The position numbers were made by a program, and so were the translations under genes. This document shows, piece after piece, positions 35,935 to 45,494 of a DNA stretch of 58,311 nt. This stretch comes from Marinilabiliaceae bacterium JC017 (lineage in GTDB: Bacteria; Bacteroidota; Bacteroidia; Bacteroidales; Marinilabiliaceae): positions 1-58,311 of the forward strand of contig RHGE01000037.1 of assembly GCA_004296775.1 (NCBI GenBank), in the 5' to 3' direction. The notes beneath the pieces were generated by a model that was given only the letters and a program-made list of their open reading frames with translations, did not search any database and was not told the DNA's origin. Position 1 is the stretch's first letter; each line of letters begins with the position of its first letter.

Positions 35935-36290
35935 GGAAGCGCTCCGGAAATCACTCAAAGGCGTTGGAAAATGGCTCAAGGGTTTCAGAAATCATCCAAG
36001 GGCATAAGAAAATGACTCAAGGGCATGGAAAAATCATTCAAAGGCATGGGAAAATGACTCAAGGGCTTCAGAAATCACCCAATGGCTTTGGAAAATGGCT
36101 CAAGGGCTTCCGAAATCATCCAAGAGCATAAGAAAATGACCCAAGGGCATGGGAAAATCATTCAAAGGCATCGAAAAATGGCTCAAGGGCTCTGGAAAAG
36201 ACTCAAGGGCTCTGGAAAAGACTCAAGAGCTCAGGAAAACACTCAAGAGCATCAGAAAACACTCAAGGGCTCCGAAAATCATCGGGGAGC
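35935..36290. repeat. 20/21-bp tandem repeat array with 124-bp higher-order period
   Basis: About 17 units of the type GACTCAAGGGCATGGAAAAA follow each other, alternating CTCAAGGG and ATTCAAAGG variants. Units are 20 or 21 bp, so the reading frame shifts along the array. A six-unit block starting at 35973 (GGCTCAAGGGTTTCAGAAAT) recurs at 36097, a spacing of 124 bp. The forward ORFs 35856-36131 and 36082-36339 are by-products; the array is best regarded as non-coding. Confidence 0.9.
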
Positions 36291-36302
36291 AGGCATGCAA
36301 TC

Positions 36303-36346
36303 AAAAAAAAACCTTTACAGCGCCTCAGAGGTATTGTAAAGGTTTT
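36303..36346 (-). terminator. Terminator of the his genes
   Basis: On the minus strand AAAACCTTTACA pairs with TGTAAAGGTTTT (12 bp) and nine T follow. It lies 21 bp beyond the hisIE stop and ends the long trp-his block. Confidence 0.9.
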
Positions 36347-36366
36347 AGTTGATTTTAGATAACCGG

Positions 36367-36966
36367 TTATTTATGTCTTTTCATTAATTCCCGGGCCAGG
36401 TCTTCAATGCGGTATCCCTTATAAGTCAGTAGCACGATGAGGTGGTACAGCAGGTCGGCTCCTTCGTAAAGGAAATTCTCATCATCGTTGGCCATGGCAC
36501 CAATAACGGTTTCAACTGCTTCTTCCCCTACCTTTTGAGTAATCTTCCGGATGCCTTCGTTGAAAAGTGATGTGGTGTAAGAACCTTCCGGCATCTCCTG
36601 TTTTCTTTTGTCAATAAAATCCTGGAGGGTTTGCAGGAAGTAGATATCATCCTTTTTATTCACTTCATTAAAACAGGTATCCTGTCCGGTGTGACAAACC
36701 GGTCCTACCGGATTGGCTTTTATTAACAGGGTATCATTGTCACAATCAATAGCAATTGAAACAACGTTCAGGAAGTTCCCCGACTGTTCACCTTTGGTCC
36801 ACAGTCTTTGTTTGGTGCGGCTGAAAAAAGTGACGCGGCGTTCTGCTTGCGTTTTATCAAATGCTTCCTGGTTCATAAATCCCAGCATTAAAACTATGTT
36901 GGTGCTGGCATCCTGAATGATGGCGGGAACAAGCCCGTTTCCTAATTTTTCGAAATCAATGTTCAT
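36367..36966 (-). CDS. hisIE: Bifunctional phosphoribosyl-AMP cyclohydrolase / phosphoribosyl-ATP pyrophosphatase
   Basis: This 199-residue fusion catalyses steps 2 and 3 of histidine synthesis. The HisI half (1-105) shows VLMLGFMNQEAFDKT, RLWTKGEQSGN, the Asp-rich IDCDND and GPVCHTGQDTCF with the zinc cysteines. The HisE half (from about 110) has YTTSLFNEGIRKITQKVGEEAVETVIGA and the acidic DLLYHLIVLL helix. It is the last gene of the block, 39 bp after hisF, and a strong terminator follows. Confidence 0.97.
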   Translation of the reverse strand: MNIDFEKLGNGLVPAIIQDASTNIVLMLGFMNQEAFDKTQAERRVTFFSRTKQRLWTKGEQSGNFLNVVSIAIDCDNDTLLIKANPVGPVCHTGQDTCFNEVNKKDDIYFLQTLQDFIDKRKQEMPEGSYTTSLFNEGIRKITQKVGEEAVETVIGAMANDDENFLYEGADLLYHLIVLLTYKGYRIEDLARELMKRHK

Positions 36967-37005
36967 GACTAATTTTTATGTGGCATAAATGGATATGCGA
37001 TTCTT

Positions 37006-37764
37006 TTATAATCTGATTGGAATCCCCTGTTGATGTAAATATTGTTTCAATTGGGGGATGGGTATTTCATTAAAGTGAAAGATACTGGCTGCCAATCCGG
37101 CATCGGCCTTTCCAATGGTGAATACATCTTTGAAATGTTCCATGGCCCCGGCGCCTCCGGAGGCAATGATGGGGATGGAGAGACTTTCGGACAGTTTGGC
37201 AAGGGCTTCGTTGGCAAATCCCTGTTTTACGCCGTCGTGATCCATACTGGTAAACAATATTTCACCGGCTCCGCGCTCTTCTGCTTCTTTGGCCCATGAA
37301 AACAGCCGTTTGTCGGTGGGGATACGACCGCCGTTGACCGTTACAATCCATTCGTCCCCCTGCTGGTGTTTGGCGTCAATGGCAACCACCACAAACTGAC
37401 TTCCGAAATTTTGAGCCAGGTCGTTGATAAGTTGCGGGTTTTTAACCGCCGAGGAGTTAATGGATATTTTATCCGCTCCGGCATTTAAAAGGGCTTCAGC
37501 GTCTTTTACTTCGCTGATGCCACCCCCCACCGTAAATGGGATGTTGATGTTTCGGGCAATGCGTTTAACCAGGTCCACAAACGTTTTGCGGCCTTCGTGG
37601 CTGGCGGTGATATCCAGGAAAACCAGTTCGTCGGCACCTTGTTGGGCATAAAGAGCTCCCAGTTCCACCGGGTCGCCTACTTCTTTTATCTCAACAAACC
37701 GGACGCCTTTGACGGTTTGGCCGTTTTTTATATCAAGGCAAGGTATAATGCGTTTTGCAAGCAT
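37006..37764 (-). CDS. hisF: Imidazole glycerol phosphate synthase cyclase subunit
   Basis: This 252-residue TIM barrel closes the imidazole ring, using ammonia delivered by HisH. The catalytic Asp11 lies in [13 protein letters not shown], the second Asp in [14 protein letters not shown], and the phosphate-binding loops GGGIS and [11 protein letters not shown] are intact. It follows hisA by 88 bp, the largest gap within the his part, which may hold an internal signal, although none is obvious. Confidence 0.97.
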   Translation of the reverse strand: MLAKRIIPCLDIKNGQTVKGVRFVEIKEVGDPVELGALYAQQGADELVFLDITASHEGRKTFVDLVKRIARNINIPFTVGGGISEVKDAEALLNAGADKISINSSAVKNPQLINDLAQNFGSQFVVVAIDAKHQQGDEWIVTVNGGRIPTDKRLFSWAKEAEERGAGEILFTSMDHDGVKQGFANEALAKLSESLSIPIIASGGAGAMEHFKDVFTIGKADAGLAASIFHFNEIPIPQLKQYLHQQGIPIRL

Positions 37765-37852
37765 GTGTTCAATTTTTTATTATGGGTTGACGGATAGCCG
37801 TGGTTTATTAATTGTGAAAAACCATTTGCATGGCACCGTGCTGTTATTGCGT

Positions 37853-38575
37853 TTACCCCACAAATTTTTCTAATTCTTTTAAGCTGATACGGCCTTCATA
37901 GATGGCCTTTCCAAAGATCACCGCGGGGATATTTGCTTCCTGCAGTTGCTCAATGTCCCCCAGGTTGCTCACTCCGCCACTGGCGATGAGGTAGAGATCG
38001 GGCAGTGCCTGCATAATGTCGCGGTACAGGTCGGTGGCCGGGCCTTGTAACATGCCGTCGCGGCTGATGTCGGTGCATATCACCTTGCGGATACCTTTAT
38101 TGTAATAGTTTTGGATGAAAGGAATCAATTCCTCTTTGGTCTCTTCCAGCCAGCCGGTCACTGCAATCATGCCCTCTTTGGCATCGGCCCCGAGAATGAT
38201 TTTTTCTGCGCCGTACCTGGTGATCCAGCTTTCAAATTCTTCGGGCTTTTTCACTGCAATGCTGCCGCCGGTAACCATTTGTGCACCGCTTTCAAAGGCA
38301 ATGCGCAGGTCGTCTGAAGTTTTCAGGCCTCCGCCGAAATCAACTATCAGGTTGGTTTTACCGGCAATGGCTTCCAGGGTTTTGTAATTGATGATGTGGC
38401 CGGCTTTGGCGCCATCCAGGTCCACCACATGGAGCCTTTTTATGCCGTGGTCTTCAAATTCACGGGCTACCTCCAGCGGCTTTTCGTTGTATATTTTTTT
38501 GCTGTCATAGTCGCCCTGGCTGAGGCGAACACATTTTCCGCCGATAATATCGATGGCCGGGATTATTTCAATCAT
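37853..38575 (-). CDS. hisA: ProFAR isomerase
   Basis: This 240-residue TIM barrel isomerises the ProFAR aminoaldose to the aminoketose in histidine synthesis. The catalytic Asp8 is in [18 protein letters not shown], the second Asp lies in [15 protein letters not shown], and the phosphate sites [10 protein letters not shown] and IASGGVSN are complete. It starts 7 bp after the hisH stop, so the two are translationally close. Confidence 0.97.
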   Translation of the reverse strand: MIEIIPAIDIIGGKCVRLSQGDYDSKKIYNEKPLEVAREFEDHGIKRLHVVDLDGAKAGHIINYKTLEAIAGKTNLIVDFGGGLKTSDDLRIAFESGAQMVTGGSIAVKKPEEFESWITRYGAEKIILGADAKEGMIAVTGWLEETKEELIPFIQNYYNKGIRKVICTDISRDGMLQGPATDLYRDIMQALPDLYLIASGGVSNLGDIEQLQEANIPAVIFGKAIYEGRISLKELEKFVG

Positions 38576-38582
38576 GATCAGG

Positions 38583-39182
38583 TTACAGGTTTAAGAAGTT
38601 GGATAATATTTTTTCGCCTGCCTTGCCGCTTTTCTCCGGGTGAAACTGGGTGGCAAAGAAATTGTCTTTTTGCAGTGCCGAACTGTAAGGGAGCACATAA
38701 TCGGTGGTTGCCGCCGTGTCGTGTCCCATGGCCACATAGTAGCTGTGGACAAAGTACACATACTGTCCTTCCAGGGAGGCATCAAACAAATCGCTTTTCA
38801 GATCATAAATCTGGTTCCATCCCATTTGCGGCACCTTGAGGTTGCCGGGGTTGGGTTGTGGCAGTTGAAACCGGCGCACTTGTTCATCAAAAATATTTAG
38901 GCAGGTGGCGTCTCCCTCTTCTGAATGGCTACACATTAGCTGCATGCCCAGGCAAATGCCCAGCACCGGCTGTTTCAATTCTTTTATCAGGTTATCAAGT
39001 CCTGTTTCACGCAGGTATTTCATGGTGGTGCTGGCTTCTCCCACACCGGGGAAAATAACCTTGTCGGCCCGGGTAATCTTTTCGGGGTCAGCGGTTATCT
39101 CGGCCGAATGCCCCAGCCGAAGCAGGGCATTGTTAACCGACCGGATGTTTCCTGCATTGTATTTAATAATTACAATATTCAT
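38583..39182 (-). CDS. hisH: Imidazole glycerol phosphate synthase glutamine amidotransferase subunit
   Basis: This 199-residue class I glutaminase supplies ammonia to HisF. The nucleophile Cys77 lies in [12 protein letters not shown], the oxyanion strand is FPGVGEA, and the His-Glu pair is in TQFHPEKSG. It is the first of the four his genes and starts 27 bp after the TlpA-like gene. The genes hisG, hisD, hisC and hisB are not in the window, so the pathway is split. Confidence 0.97.
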   Translation of the reverse strand: MNIVIIKYNAGNIRSVNNALLRLGHSAEITADPEKITRADKVIFPGVGEASTTMKYLRETGLDNLIKELKQPVLGICLGMQLMCSHSEEGDATCLNIFDEQVRRFQLPQPNPGNLKVPQMGWNQIYDLKSDLFDASLEGQYVYFVHSYYVAMGHDTAATTDYVLPYSSALQKDNFFATQFHPEKSGKAGEKILSNFLNL

Positions 39183-39209
39183 GTGTGCTTAGTGGTGAAT
39201 GGATATTAG

Positions 39210-39743
39210 TTAATTGCCTTGGGCCAGTTTTCCTATTTTCTGTACCAAAGCATTGAATTCTTCTTCATTAAATAAACGGGTCAGAAAAACGATTTTTCCT
39301 GATTCGTCAATTAAGACATTGCGTGTTACGCCCGTTTTTTTATCGGCATACAAACCAAAGATGTCAGCATCGGGATCCAGTGCCATGTGGTAGGTGATAC
39401 CGGTTTGTTTGGTAAAGGTCTTTACTTTTTCCAGGGGCTCATCACGGTCTACGCCAATAACCACCACATTTTTATTTTTATAGGGTGTCCATATTTGCTT
39501 TTCAATGTGTGGCATCTCTTTCCGGCAAACGCTGCACCAGCTGGCAGTGAACTGTAGCATGATGATTTTACCCCGCAGGTCGGATAGCTTTTGGGTAGTG
39601 CCATCGGTGAGGGTCATGGTGAAATCGGGTGCCATTTCGCCCACCTTAACAAGATATCCCCGGTCATCGGTCTGTTTTTTTTGGGCGTTTACCTGAACAG
39701 TAAGGGTAAGCATTGCAGCAAGGATCAATAAATACTTCTTCAT
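39210..39743 (-). CDS. TlpA-like thioredoxin-fold protein
   Basis: This 177-residue protein has a signal peptide (to about residue 20) and a periplasmic thioredoxin fold of the TlpA/peroxiredoxin type. The CxxC motif is in TASWCSVCRKEMPHIE, preceded by MAPDFTMTLTDGTTQKLSDLRGKIIML. It probably reduces disulfides or delivers reductant in the periplasm. It sits between purU and hisH with gaps of 11 and 27 bp, an odd place for an envelope protein. Confidence 0.9.
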   Translation of the reverse strand: MKKYLLILAAMLTLTVQVNAQKKQTDDRGYLVKVGEMAPDFTMTLTDGTTQKLSDLRGKIIMLQFTASWCSVCRKEMPHIEKQIWTPYKNKNVVVIGVDRDEPLEKVKTFTKQTGITYHMALDPDADIFGLYADKKTGVTRNVLIDESGKIVFLTRLFNEEEFNALVQKIGKLAQGN

Positions 39744-39754
39744 AATTTTGTTTT

Positions 39755-40624
39755 TTAGGCAAAAATGACTGTTCTGTTTTTGTATACCAATGTTTTTCTG
39801 TCGATGTGGGCTTTTACGGCCCTGGCTAAAACCACTTTTTCGATGTCTTTTCCTTTTTGAACCAACGAATTTACATCGTCATGGTGTGACACACGAATAA
39901 TATCCTGCTCAATGATCGGGCCTTCATCCAGATCATTGGTGACATAATGGCTGGTGGCTCCAATGATTTTAACACCGCGTGCATGGGCGGCATGATAGGG
40001 TTTTGCCCCGGCAAAGGCCGGCAGTGAGGAGTGGTGAATGTTGATGATTTTATTGGGGAAATGGTCAATGAAATCGGCCGACAGAATCTGCATGTAACGG
40101 GCTAACACAATAAAATCAATGTCATATTTCCTGATCAAAGCCAGTTGTTTCTCTTCCTGCTCTTTTTTATTCAGTCCCTGAACAGGTATGTGGTGAAAGT
40201 CAATGCCGAATTGTTCGGCCACCGGCGCCATGTCGTTGTGATTACTGATGATGAGCGGTATTTCAACAGCCAGCTCATTGGAACGGTAGCGGGCTAGCAG
40301 GTCATATAAACAGTGGGCATGACGAGATACAAAAACAGCCATACGGGGAGCTTTCCGGGAGAAATTTAATTTCCATTCCATCTGAAAAGGGGTACCAATT
40401 TCTTGTTGAAAAGCACCGGGCAGGGTTTCTTCATCCATGGTAAAGCCATTCATGTCCCATTCAACGCGCATAAAAAAGCGTTTTTCTACATTGTTAGCAT
40501 GTTGGTCAAGTGCCACGATGTTGCCATTTTTCGACCAAATGAAGTCGGTTACCCGTGCGATGATACCTTGTTGATCGGGGCAGTGAATGCGTAAGATGGC
40601 GGTGTTTTTGTTGCAATTCGTCAT
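39755..40624 (-). CDS. purU: Formyltetrahydrofolate deformylase
   Basis: This 289-residue enzyme hydrolyses 10-formyltetrahydrofolate to formate and tetrahydrofolate. Residues 1-85 are an ACT domain (LRIHCPDQQGIIARVTDFIWSKNGNI). The formyltransferase domain has RMAVFVSRHAHCLYDLL, LARYMQILS and INIHHSSLPAF, the latter giving the Asn/His pair, followed by GATSHYVTNDLDEGPIIEQD with the catalytic Asp. It is 85 bp downstream of trpA and 11 bp upstream of the TlpA-like gene. The gene may link one-carbon balance to the Trp/His block; that is inference. Confidence 0.95.
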   Translation of the reverse strand: MTNCNKNTAILRIHCPDQQGIIARVTDFIWSKNGNIVALDQHANNVEKRFFMRVEWDMNGFTMDEETLPGAFQQEIGTPFQMEWKLNFSRKAPRMAVFVSRHAHCLYDLLARYRSNELAVEIPLIISNHNDMAPVAEQFGIDFHHIPVQGLNKKEQEEKQLALIRKYDIDFIVLARYMQILSADFIDHFPNKIINIHHSSLPAFAGAKPYHAAHARGVKIIGATSHYVTNDLDEGPIIEQDIIRVSHHDDVNSLVQKGKDIEKVVLARAVKAHIDRKTLVYKNRTVIFA

Positions 40625-40709
40625 TGATATGCTCTTTTTCTGATTAATGTAGATAAATATTGCGTGTAAAATTAATGAATTGAAATTATTGACGTCTGAA
40701 TTGCATTAA

Positions 40710-41486
40710 TTAGTTAGTCTTTTTTATTGATTGTATGAAATCTGATATTTTTTCAGGGTTATTGCCTTCATTATTTAACAGGTTGATAAATGCACTTCCC
40801 ACAATGGCGCCCGCTGCATAATCACAAGCTTTTTGAAAAGAAGCGCGATCGCTAATGCCAAATCCTATCAGGCGGGGCGAGGCGAGTTGCATATTATTGA
40901 TGCGTTTGAAATAACGGGTTTGTTGTTCCGAGATCTCCTTTTTTGTGCCGGTTACCGAAGCGGAAGAAACCATGTAGATAAAGCCATTGCTGTTTTTATC
41001 AATGAGCTTTATTCGCTCCTCCGGGGTTTGAGGCGTAATAAGGAAGATGTTGCTTATCCCTGCCTGCGTAAAAAGGGCTTCATATTTCTCCCGGTATTCA
41101 TCAAAGGGTAAATCGGGGATGATCACGCCATCAACACCTGTTTTGCGGCATTGTTCCACAAAGCGTTCCATCCCGAATTTATGAACCGGGTTAAAATACC
41201 CCATTAAAATCACCGGAATAGAGAGCTGGGGTCTGAGGTCAGCTAGTTGTTCAAAAAGCAGGTTGATGGTCATCCCGTTTTTAAGGGCGGTTTGACCACT
41301 TTGTTGAATGGTGGGGCCATCGGCCAGCGGGTCTGAAAAGGGCATACCTATCTCCACCAGGTCGGCACCGGCCTTTTCCAGTGTTTCCAGGATCGGCAGG
41401 GTGTCGGTTAACTGAGGGAACCCTGCGGTGTAATAGATGGAGAGAATGTTTTTCTTCTCCTTAAAAAGTTGTGCTATTCTGTTCAT
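40710..41486 (-). CDS. trpA: Tryptophan synthase alpha subunit
   Basis: This 258-residue TIM barrel cleaves indole-3-glycerol phosphate to indole. The catalytic pair is Glu45 (DLVEIGMPFSDPLADGP) and Asp56 of the same segment. GVIIPDLPF and IGFGISDR close the phosphate site. It follows trpB after 2 bp, giving equimolar production of the alpha2beta2 complex, and is the last trp gene. Confidence 0.97.
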   Translation of the reverse strand: MNRIAQLFKEKKNILSIYYTAGFPQLTDTLPILETLEKAGADLVEIGMPFSDPLADGPTIQQSGQTALKNGMTINLLFEQLADLRPQLSIPVILMGYFNPVHKFGMERFVEQCRKTGVDGVIIPDLPFDEYREKYEALFTQAGISNIFLITPQTPEERIKLIDKNSNGFIYMVSSASVTGTKKEISEQQTRYFKRINNMQLASPRLIGFGISDRASFQKACDYAAGAIVGSAFINLLNNEGNNPEKISDFIQSIKKTN

Positions 41487-41488
41487 GA

Positions 41489-42682
41489 TTAAAATCCAAA
41501 ATGTTGCCTGTATGTTTCCATGTCTTTGTCGCCTCTTCCCGAGATGGTAATTACTACGTTCTCTTCCGGTTTGAAGGTGAGCTTTTTCAGCGCGGCCAGG
41601 GCATGGGCCGATTCCAAAGCCGGAATAATGCCTTCGAGTTGTGTCAGCTCCAACGCAGCGTCGAGAGCCTCCTGGTCGGTGACGGATAAAAACGTTCCCC
41701 TGCCGGTATCCTTCAGGTTGGCATGCATGGGCCCGATACCGGGGTAATCCAATCCGGCAGAGATGGAGTAGGGTTCGGTAATCTGGCCGTCGTCATCCTG
41801 CATGAGGTATGTTTTACTGCCATGGATAATACCTTCATCCCCCATGGCGATGGTCGCCGCCGTTTCACCTGAGTCTGTGCCCAGGCCGGCTGCTTCAACA
41901 GCCACCAGTTTTACCCGTTCATCCTCCAGAAAGTGATAGAAGGAGCCGGCGGCATTACTTCCGCCACCCACACAGGCAATGACACAATCAGGATGATCTT
42001 TTCCTCTTTTCTCTTGCATCTGTTGCTTGATCTCTTCACTGATAACAGCTTGTAGCCGGGCAACGATATCGGGGTAAGGATGCGGTCCCACCACCGAACC
42101 AATCAGGTAAAATGTGTCTTCCGGGTTACAGATCCAGTCCCGCAGGGCCTCGTTGGTGGCATCTTTCAGTGTTTTGTTGCCGGAGCGGGCGGGAATGACT
42201 TCTGCCCCCAGCATCTTCATGCGGGCCACGTTTGGCGCCTGCCGTTCCATGTCGGTCTCGCCCATGTAAACCACACACTTGAGTCCCATCAGGGCACAGG
42301 CTGTGGCGGTGGCCACGCCATGCTGACCGGCACCTGTTTCGGCAATGATCCGTTCTTTACCCATCTCACGGGCAATCAATATCTGCCCCACCGTGTTATT
42401 TATTTTGTGGGCGCCGGTATGGTTCAAATCTTCCCGCTTTAAGAAGATGTTGGTATTGTATTTATCAGAGAGTCGTTTTGAGAAATACAACGGTGATGGG
42501 CGTCCCACATAATCTTTCAGTAAGTTTTTATATTCTGTTTGAAACTTGTCCGATTCGATGATCCCAATATATTTGGCTTTTAGATTTTCAATGTTGGGAT
42601 AGAGCATTTCTGGTATGTAAGCCCCGCCAAACCGGCCATACATTCCTTTGTCGTCAACCTGGTATTTTTTCTTTTTAGTCAT
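41489..42682 (-). CDS. trpB: Tryptophan synthase beta subunit
   Basis: This 397-residue PLP enzyme condenses indole with serine. The PLP lysine is Lys93 in [15 protein letters not shown], and the phosphate-binding GGGSNA motif is in [15 protein letters not shown]. The N-terminus [14 protein letters not shown] is that of the standard TrpB1 type. It overlaps trpF by 8 bp and precedes trpA by 2 bp. Confidence 0.97.
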   Translation of the reverse strand: MTKKKKYQVDDKGMYGRFGGAYIPEMLYPNIENLKAKYIGIIESDKFQTEYKNLLKDYVGRPSPLYFSKRLSDKYNTNIFLKREDLNHTGAHKINNTVGQILIAREMGKERIIAETGAGQHGVATATACALMGLKCVVYMGETDMERQAPNVARMKMLGAEVIPARSGNKTLKDATNEALRDWICNPEDTFYLIGSVVGPHPYPDIVARLQAVISEEIKQQMQEKRGKDHPDCVIACVGGGSNAAGSFYHFLEDERVKLVAVEAAGLGTDSGETAATIAMGDEGIIHGSKTYLMQDDDGQITEPYSISAGLDYPGIGPMHANLKDTGRGTFLSVTDQEALDAALELTQLEGIIPALESAHALAALKKLTFKPEENVVITISGRGDKDMETYRQHFGF

Positions 42683-43313
42683 TGCTTCTGATTTTTGTGA
42701 TGAATGCCTCTACCTGGCTCAAATCTTTCACGGCCGGGGCTGTTTCAAAACGGCTGTTGATATCTACCGCATAGGGATTAATTGAGCTTAATGCGCTGAT
42801 GTCTTCGGTATCTTCCAGCGTAATCCCGCCGCTTAGAAAGAAAGGGCGGTACTGGTTGTATTTCTTCAATATGTCCCATTTAAACTTATGACCGCTCCCG
42901 CCGTGTTCAGGAGTGCGTGTGTCAAACAGGAAAAAGTCACAGTAATCCTGGTAGCGCACGGTGGTTTGAAAATCAAAGGTTTCGTCCACTCCAAAAGCCT
43001 TAATTACCCGTACCCCGAACTGTTTTATTAGAAAGCACTTTTCCGGTGATTCACTTCCATGAAGTTGAACAGCGTCCAGCCGGTAATCGGCAATCGCCTG
43101 TGCTATCTCCCCGGTTGAAGCATTCACAAAAACACCTGTTTTCGTAATGTTGCGGGGAATGCTGTACATCAGTTGCGGTGTCAGCGCTTTGCCGATATAC
43201 CGTGGCGATTTCGGGTAAAAAATAAATCCGATATAGTCGGGCTTGAGCGCTGTTAACCGGGTTATATTACCGGCGTCGCGCATGCCACAAACTTTTACTT
43301 TAATCTCCTTCAT
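42675..43313 (-). CDS. trpF: Phosphoribosylanthranilate isomerase
   Basis: This 212-residue TIM barrel converts PRA to CdRP. The catalytic Cys9 lies in KVCGMRD, the Asp in [17 protein letters not shown], and the phosphate loop is LSGGITLED. It is a separate gene, not fused with trpC as in enterics; it starts 10 bp after trpC and overlaps trpB by 8 bp. Confidence 0.95.
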   Translation of the reverse strand: MKEIKVKVCGMRDAGNITRLTALKPDYIGFIFYPKSPRYIGKALTPQLMYSIPRNITKTGVFVNASTGEIAQAIADYRLDAVQLHGSESPEKCFLIKQFGVRVIKAFGVDETFDFQTTVRYQDYCDFFLFDTRTPEHGGSGHKFKWDILKKYNQYRPFFLSGGITLEDTEDISALSSINPYAVDINSRFETAPAVKDLSQVEAFITKIRSND

Positions 43314-43323
43314 GGCCGGGTAA

Positions 43324-44121
43324 TTAGTTGTTTATGGCATTGTTGATCTCTGAAATAAACTGCTGACAGGCCCTGCCGGGATTGTCAGTTTTCATGAACT
43401 GCTCCCCGATCAGAAAACCATTAAAGCCATGCGCCTTCAGGAAAAGCAGATCTGTTACGGAGTGAATTCCGCTTTCTGCCACCTTGGGTTTATTGGCAGG
43501 TAGTAACTGCGCGAGTCTGACTGAATGTTGCAGGTCCACCTCAAAGGTTTTCAGGTTGCGATTGTTGATGCCAACCATGTCCACATAAATATTAATTTTC
43601 TCAATTTCTGATTCGTCATGTATTTCCATCAATACTTCCATGCCCAGGTAGTTGGCCAGTGCCCCCAGTTCGTTGGCTTCTTCCTTGGTAAGAATGGCAG
43701 CAATGAGTAAAATAGCGCTGGCGCCAATGGCTTTCGCTTCGTACACCTGGAAAGGATCAATGATAAAGTCTTTCCTTAATATGGGCAGGTTAGTGGCCTC
43801 ACGTGCAGCGGTGAGATCTTCATTTCGGCCACCAAAAAAATTGGCATCAGTCAGCACCGATAAAGCCGATACTCCTGCTCGCTCATAATCTCTTGTAGTC
43901 ACGTCCACCCTGGCGCTGTTATTAATGATTCCTTTTGAAGGTGATTGTCGTTTGAATTCTGAAATAATACCAGTTCCCGATGGATTTGTCAGCGCACCTT
44001 TCATTGAAGGAACGGGTTGGTTGAAATGACGGAAATACATCAGTTCTTTAATGGAAACCCGCTCTTTGGCCAAGGCTATTTCCTGCTTTTTGTGTTCAAC
44101 TATTTTATCCAGGATGGTCAT
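43324..44121 (-). CDS. trpC: Indole-3-glycerol phosphate synthase
   Basis: This 265-residue TIM barrel closes the indole ring. IISEFKRQSPSKGIIN carries the substrate lysine, ILRKDFIIDPFQVYEA the second lysine, and VGINNRNLKTFEVDLQ the Asn/Arg. It starts 5 bp after the trpD stop and is not fused to trpF. Confidence 0.96.
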   Translation of the reverse strand: MTILDKIVEHKKQEIALAKERVSIKELMYFRHFNQPVPSMKGALTNPSGTGIISEFKRQSPSKGIINNSARVDVTTRDYERAGVSALSVLTDANFFGGRNEDLTAAREATNLPILRKDFIIDPFQVYEAKAIGASAILLIAAILTKEEANELGALANYLGMEVLMEIHDESEIEKINIYVDMVGINNRNLKTFEVDLQHSVRLAQLLPANKPKVAESGIHSVTDLLFLKAHGFNGFLIGEQFMKTDNPGRACQQFISEINNAINN

Positions 44122-44126
44122 GTTTG

Positions 44127-45122
44127 CTATTTTAAGTTGAGGAGTTTGGTTAAAACATTTTTGGCCTTTCCTGACAGAAGAGATTCTCGGGCTTCCGCGA
44201 TGGCTTCTTCCACTGTTTTTTTAGGCGAATAGCACTGTAGCGCCATGGCAGCATTGGCTATTACCACATTGTTTTGAGCTTCGGTGCCCTGACCGTCCAA
44301 AATAGTGGTGAATATTTTCGCTGCTTCAGGTATCGATGCACCGCCCTGTATCTGTTCAGCATTAATTTGTTCCATCCCCAGGTTAAAAGGGGATAATAGT
44401 TTTTCACCCTGGTTGGTGATAACCTTAAAATCGCCTGTAAGGGAAATCTCGTCGTAGCCGTCCAGGGCATGAATAATGGTGTAGTTCTTACCGGTTTGTT
44501 GATAAATATAGTTGTAAATACGGGCCAGCTCCAGGTCGAATACACCCATCAATTGATTTTGGGGAGAAGAAGGATTTACCATTGGCCCCAGCATGTTGAA
44601 AAAAGTCTTAATGCCTAGTTCTTTTCGAATGGGTCCAACAGCCCTCATTGCCGGGTGGAAAAGAGGGGCGTGCAGAAAGCATATGCCGGACTGATCCAGT
44701 TGTTGCTTTAATTCATCTGCCTTGTTGGTGAATTGGTAACCTAAATACTCCATCATGTTTGATGATCCGCAGGACGAGCTGACGCCATAATTTCCATGCT
44801 TGGCAACTTTGGCTCCTGTACCTGCCACCACCAATGAGGCGAGGGTTGAGATATTAAAAGTGTTTTTACCATCTCCGCCTGTGCCACACAGGTCGATGGT
44901 ATTAAAGTCAGAGAGATCAACGGGCAGGCATAGTTCCAGCAATGCATCCCTGAAGCCCGAAAGTTCATCGACGGTAACCGTCCGCATCATGTAAACCGAC
45001 AGAAAGGCGACAACCTCCGATTTGTTGTAGGCATCCCTGGCGATGTTAATCAGGATGGTTCGAGCCTCCTGCTTCGACAATGTTTTATGGTCGAAAAGGT
45101 GTTTGAGTGTTTGTTGTAACAT
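44127..45122 (-). CDS. trpD: Anthranilate phosphoribosyltransferase
   Basis: This enzyme transfers phosphoribose from PRPP to anthranilate. The start at 45122 (MLQQTLKHLFDHKTLS) gives 331 residues and fits the family N-terminus; nine further residues can be read upstream but are not conserved-looking. PRPP and anthranilate sites are visible in DLCGTGGDGKNTFNIST, KHGNYGVSSSCGSSNMMEYLG and the HPAMR segment. It is separated from trpG by 372 bp that hold copy B of the modular repeat, an interruption within the operon. Confidence 0.96.
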   Translation of the reverse strand: MLQQTLKHLFDHKTLSKQEARTILINIARDAYNKSEVVAFLSVYMMRTVTVDELSGFRDALLELCLPVDLSDFNTIDLCGTGGDGKNTFNISTLASLVVAGTGAKVAKHGNYGVSSSCGSSNMMEYLGYQFTNKADELKQQLDQSGICFLHAPLFHPAMRAVGPIRKELGIKTFFNMLGPMVNPSSPQNQLMGVFDLELARIYNYIYQQTGKNYTIIHALDGYDEISLTGDFKVITNQGEKLLSPFNLGMEQINAEQIQGGASIPEAAKIFTTILDGQGTEAQNNVVIANAAMALQCYSPKKTVEEAIAEARESLLSGKAKNVLTKLLNLK

Positions 45123-45183
45123 GATTCCTTGTATAATTTCCGTTAACAATTCCTTTTATTCCTGCATTTGCTTTAATAGTTCT

Positions 45184-45445
45184 TTAGACGCTTAGACAGT
45201 AAATTTTACCAACATGTTGTTCAAATTGGATGTCGTTTATATTATTAATAGTTCATTAAGCTTTAGTAATCGAGTGATAATTATTTCATAATTCAAGTTG
45301 TTATGATATTTCCACTTGATAAGGTATGAATAGGTCTCTTATCTAAAATCTAACAATCTGTTGTCTTGGTCCATTGATCAGCTAAAACCAACATCCTTCA
45401 AAGAGGCTTTTTTAGTCTACTGCTGAAAAAACATTTTAGTCTCCT
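45184..45445 (+). repeat. Modular intergenic element, copy B, between trpG and trpD
   Basis: R1 (TTAGACGCTTAGACAGTAAA then TTTTACCAACATGTTGTTCA) begins at 45184, an R2 copy occupies 45331-45365, and R3 (CCAACATCCTTCAAAGAGGC then T-run and hairpin) runs 45388-45443. It is oriented opposite to the trp operon. The spacer 45123-45494 holds nothing else I recognise. Confidence 0.8.
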
Positions 45446-45494
45446 GAAACGATTTGTGTATAATACTTTTAACCTCAGGGAGCTGTTGTTCGTT

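Noticed and set aside
35856-36339. Two overlapping ORFs in the 20/21-bp array
   Set aside because: Units of 20 and 21 bp shift the frame, so the repeat is not protein-coding by design; the two ORFs overlap in different frames.
45388-45445. Terminator inside the trp operon formed by R3
   Set aside because: On the operon strand the T-run comes before the stem, not after it, so it does not have the form of an intrinsic terminator.
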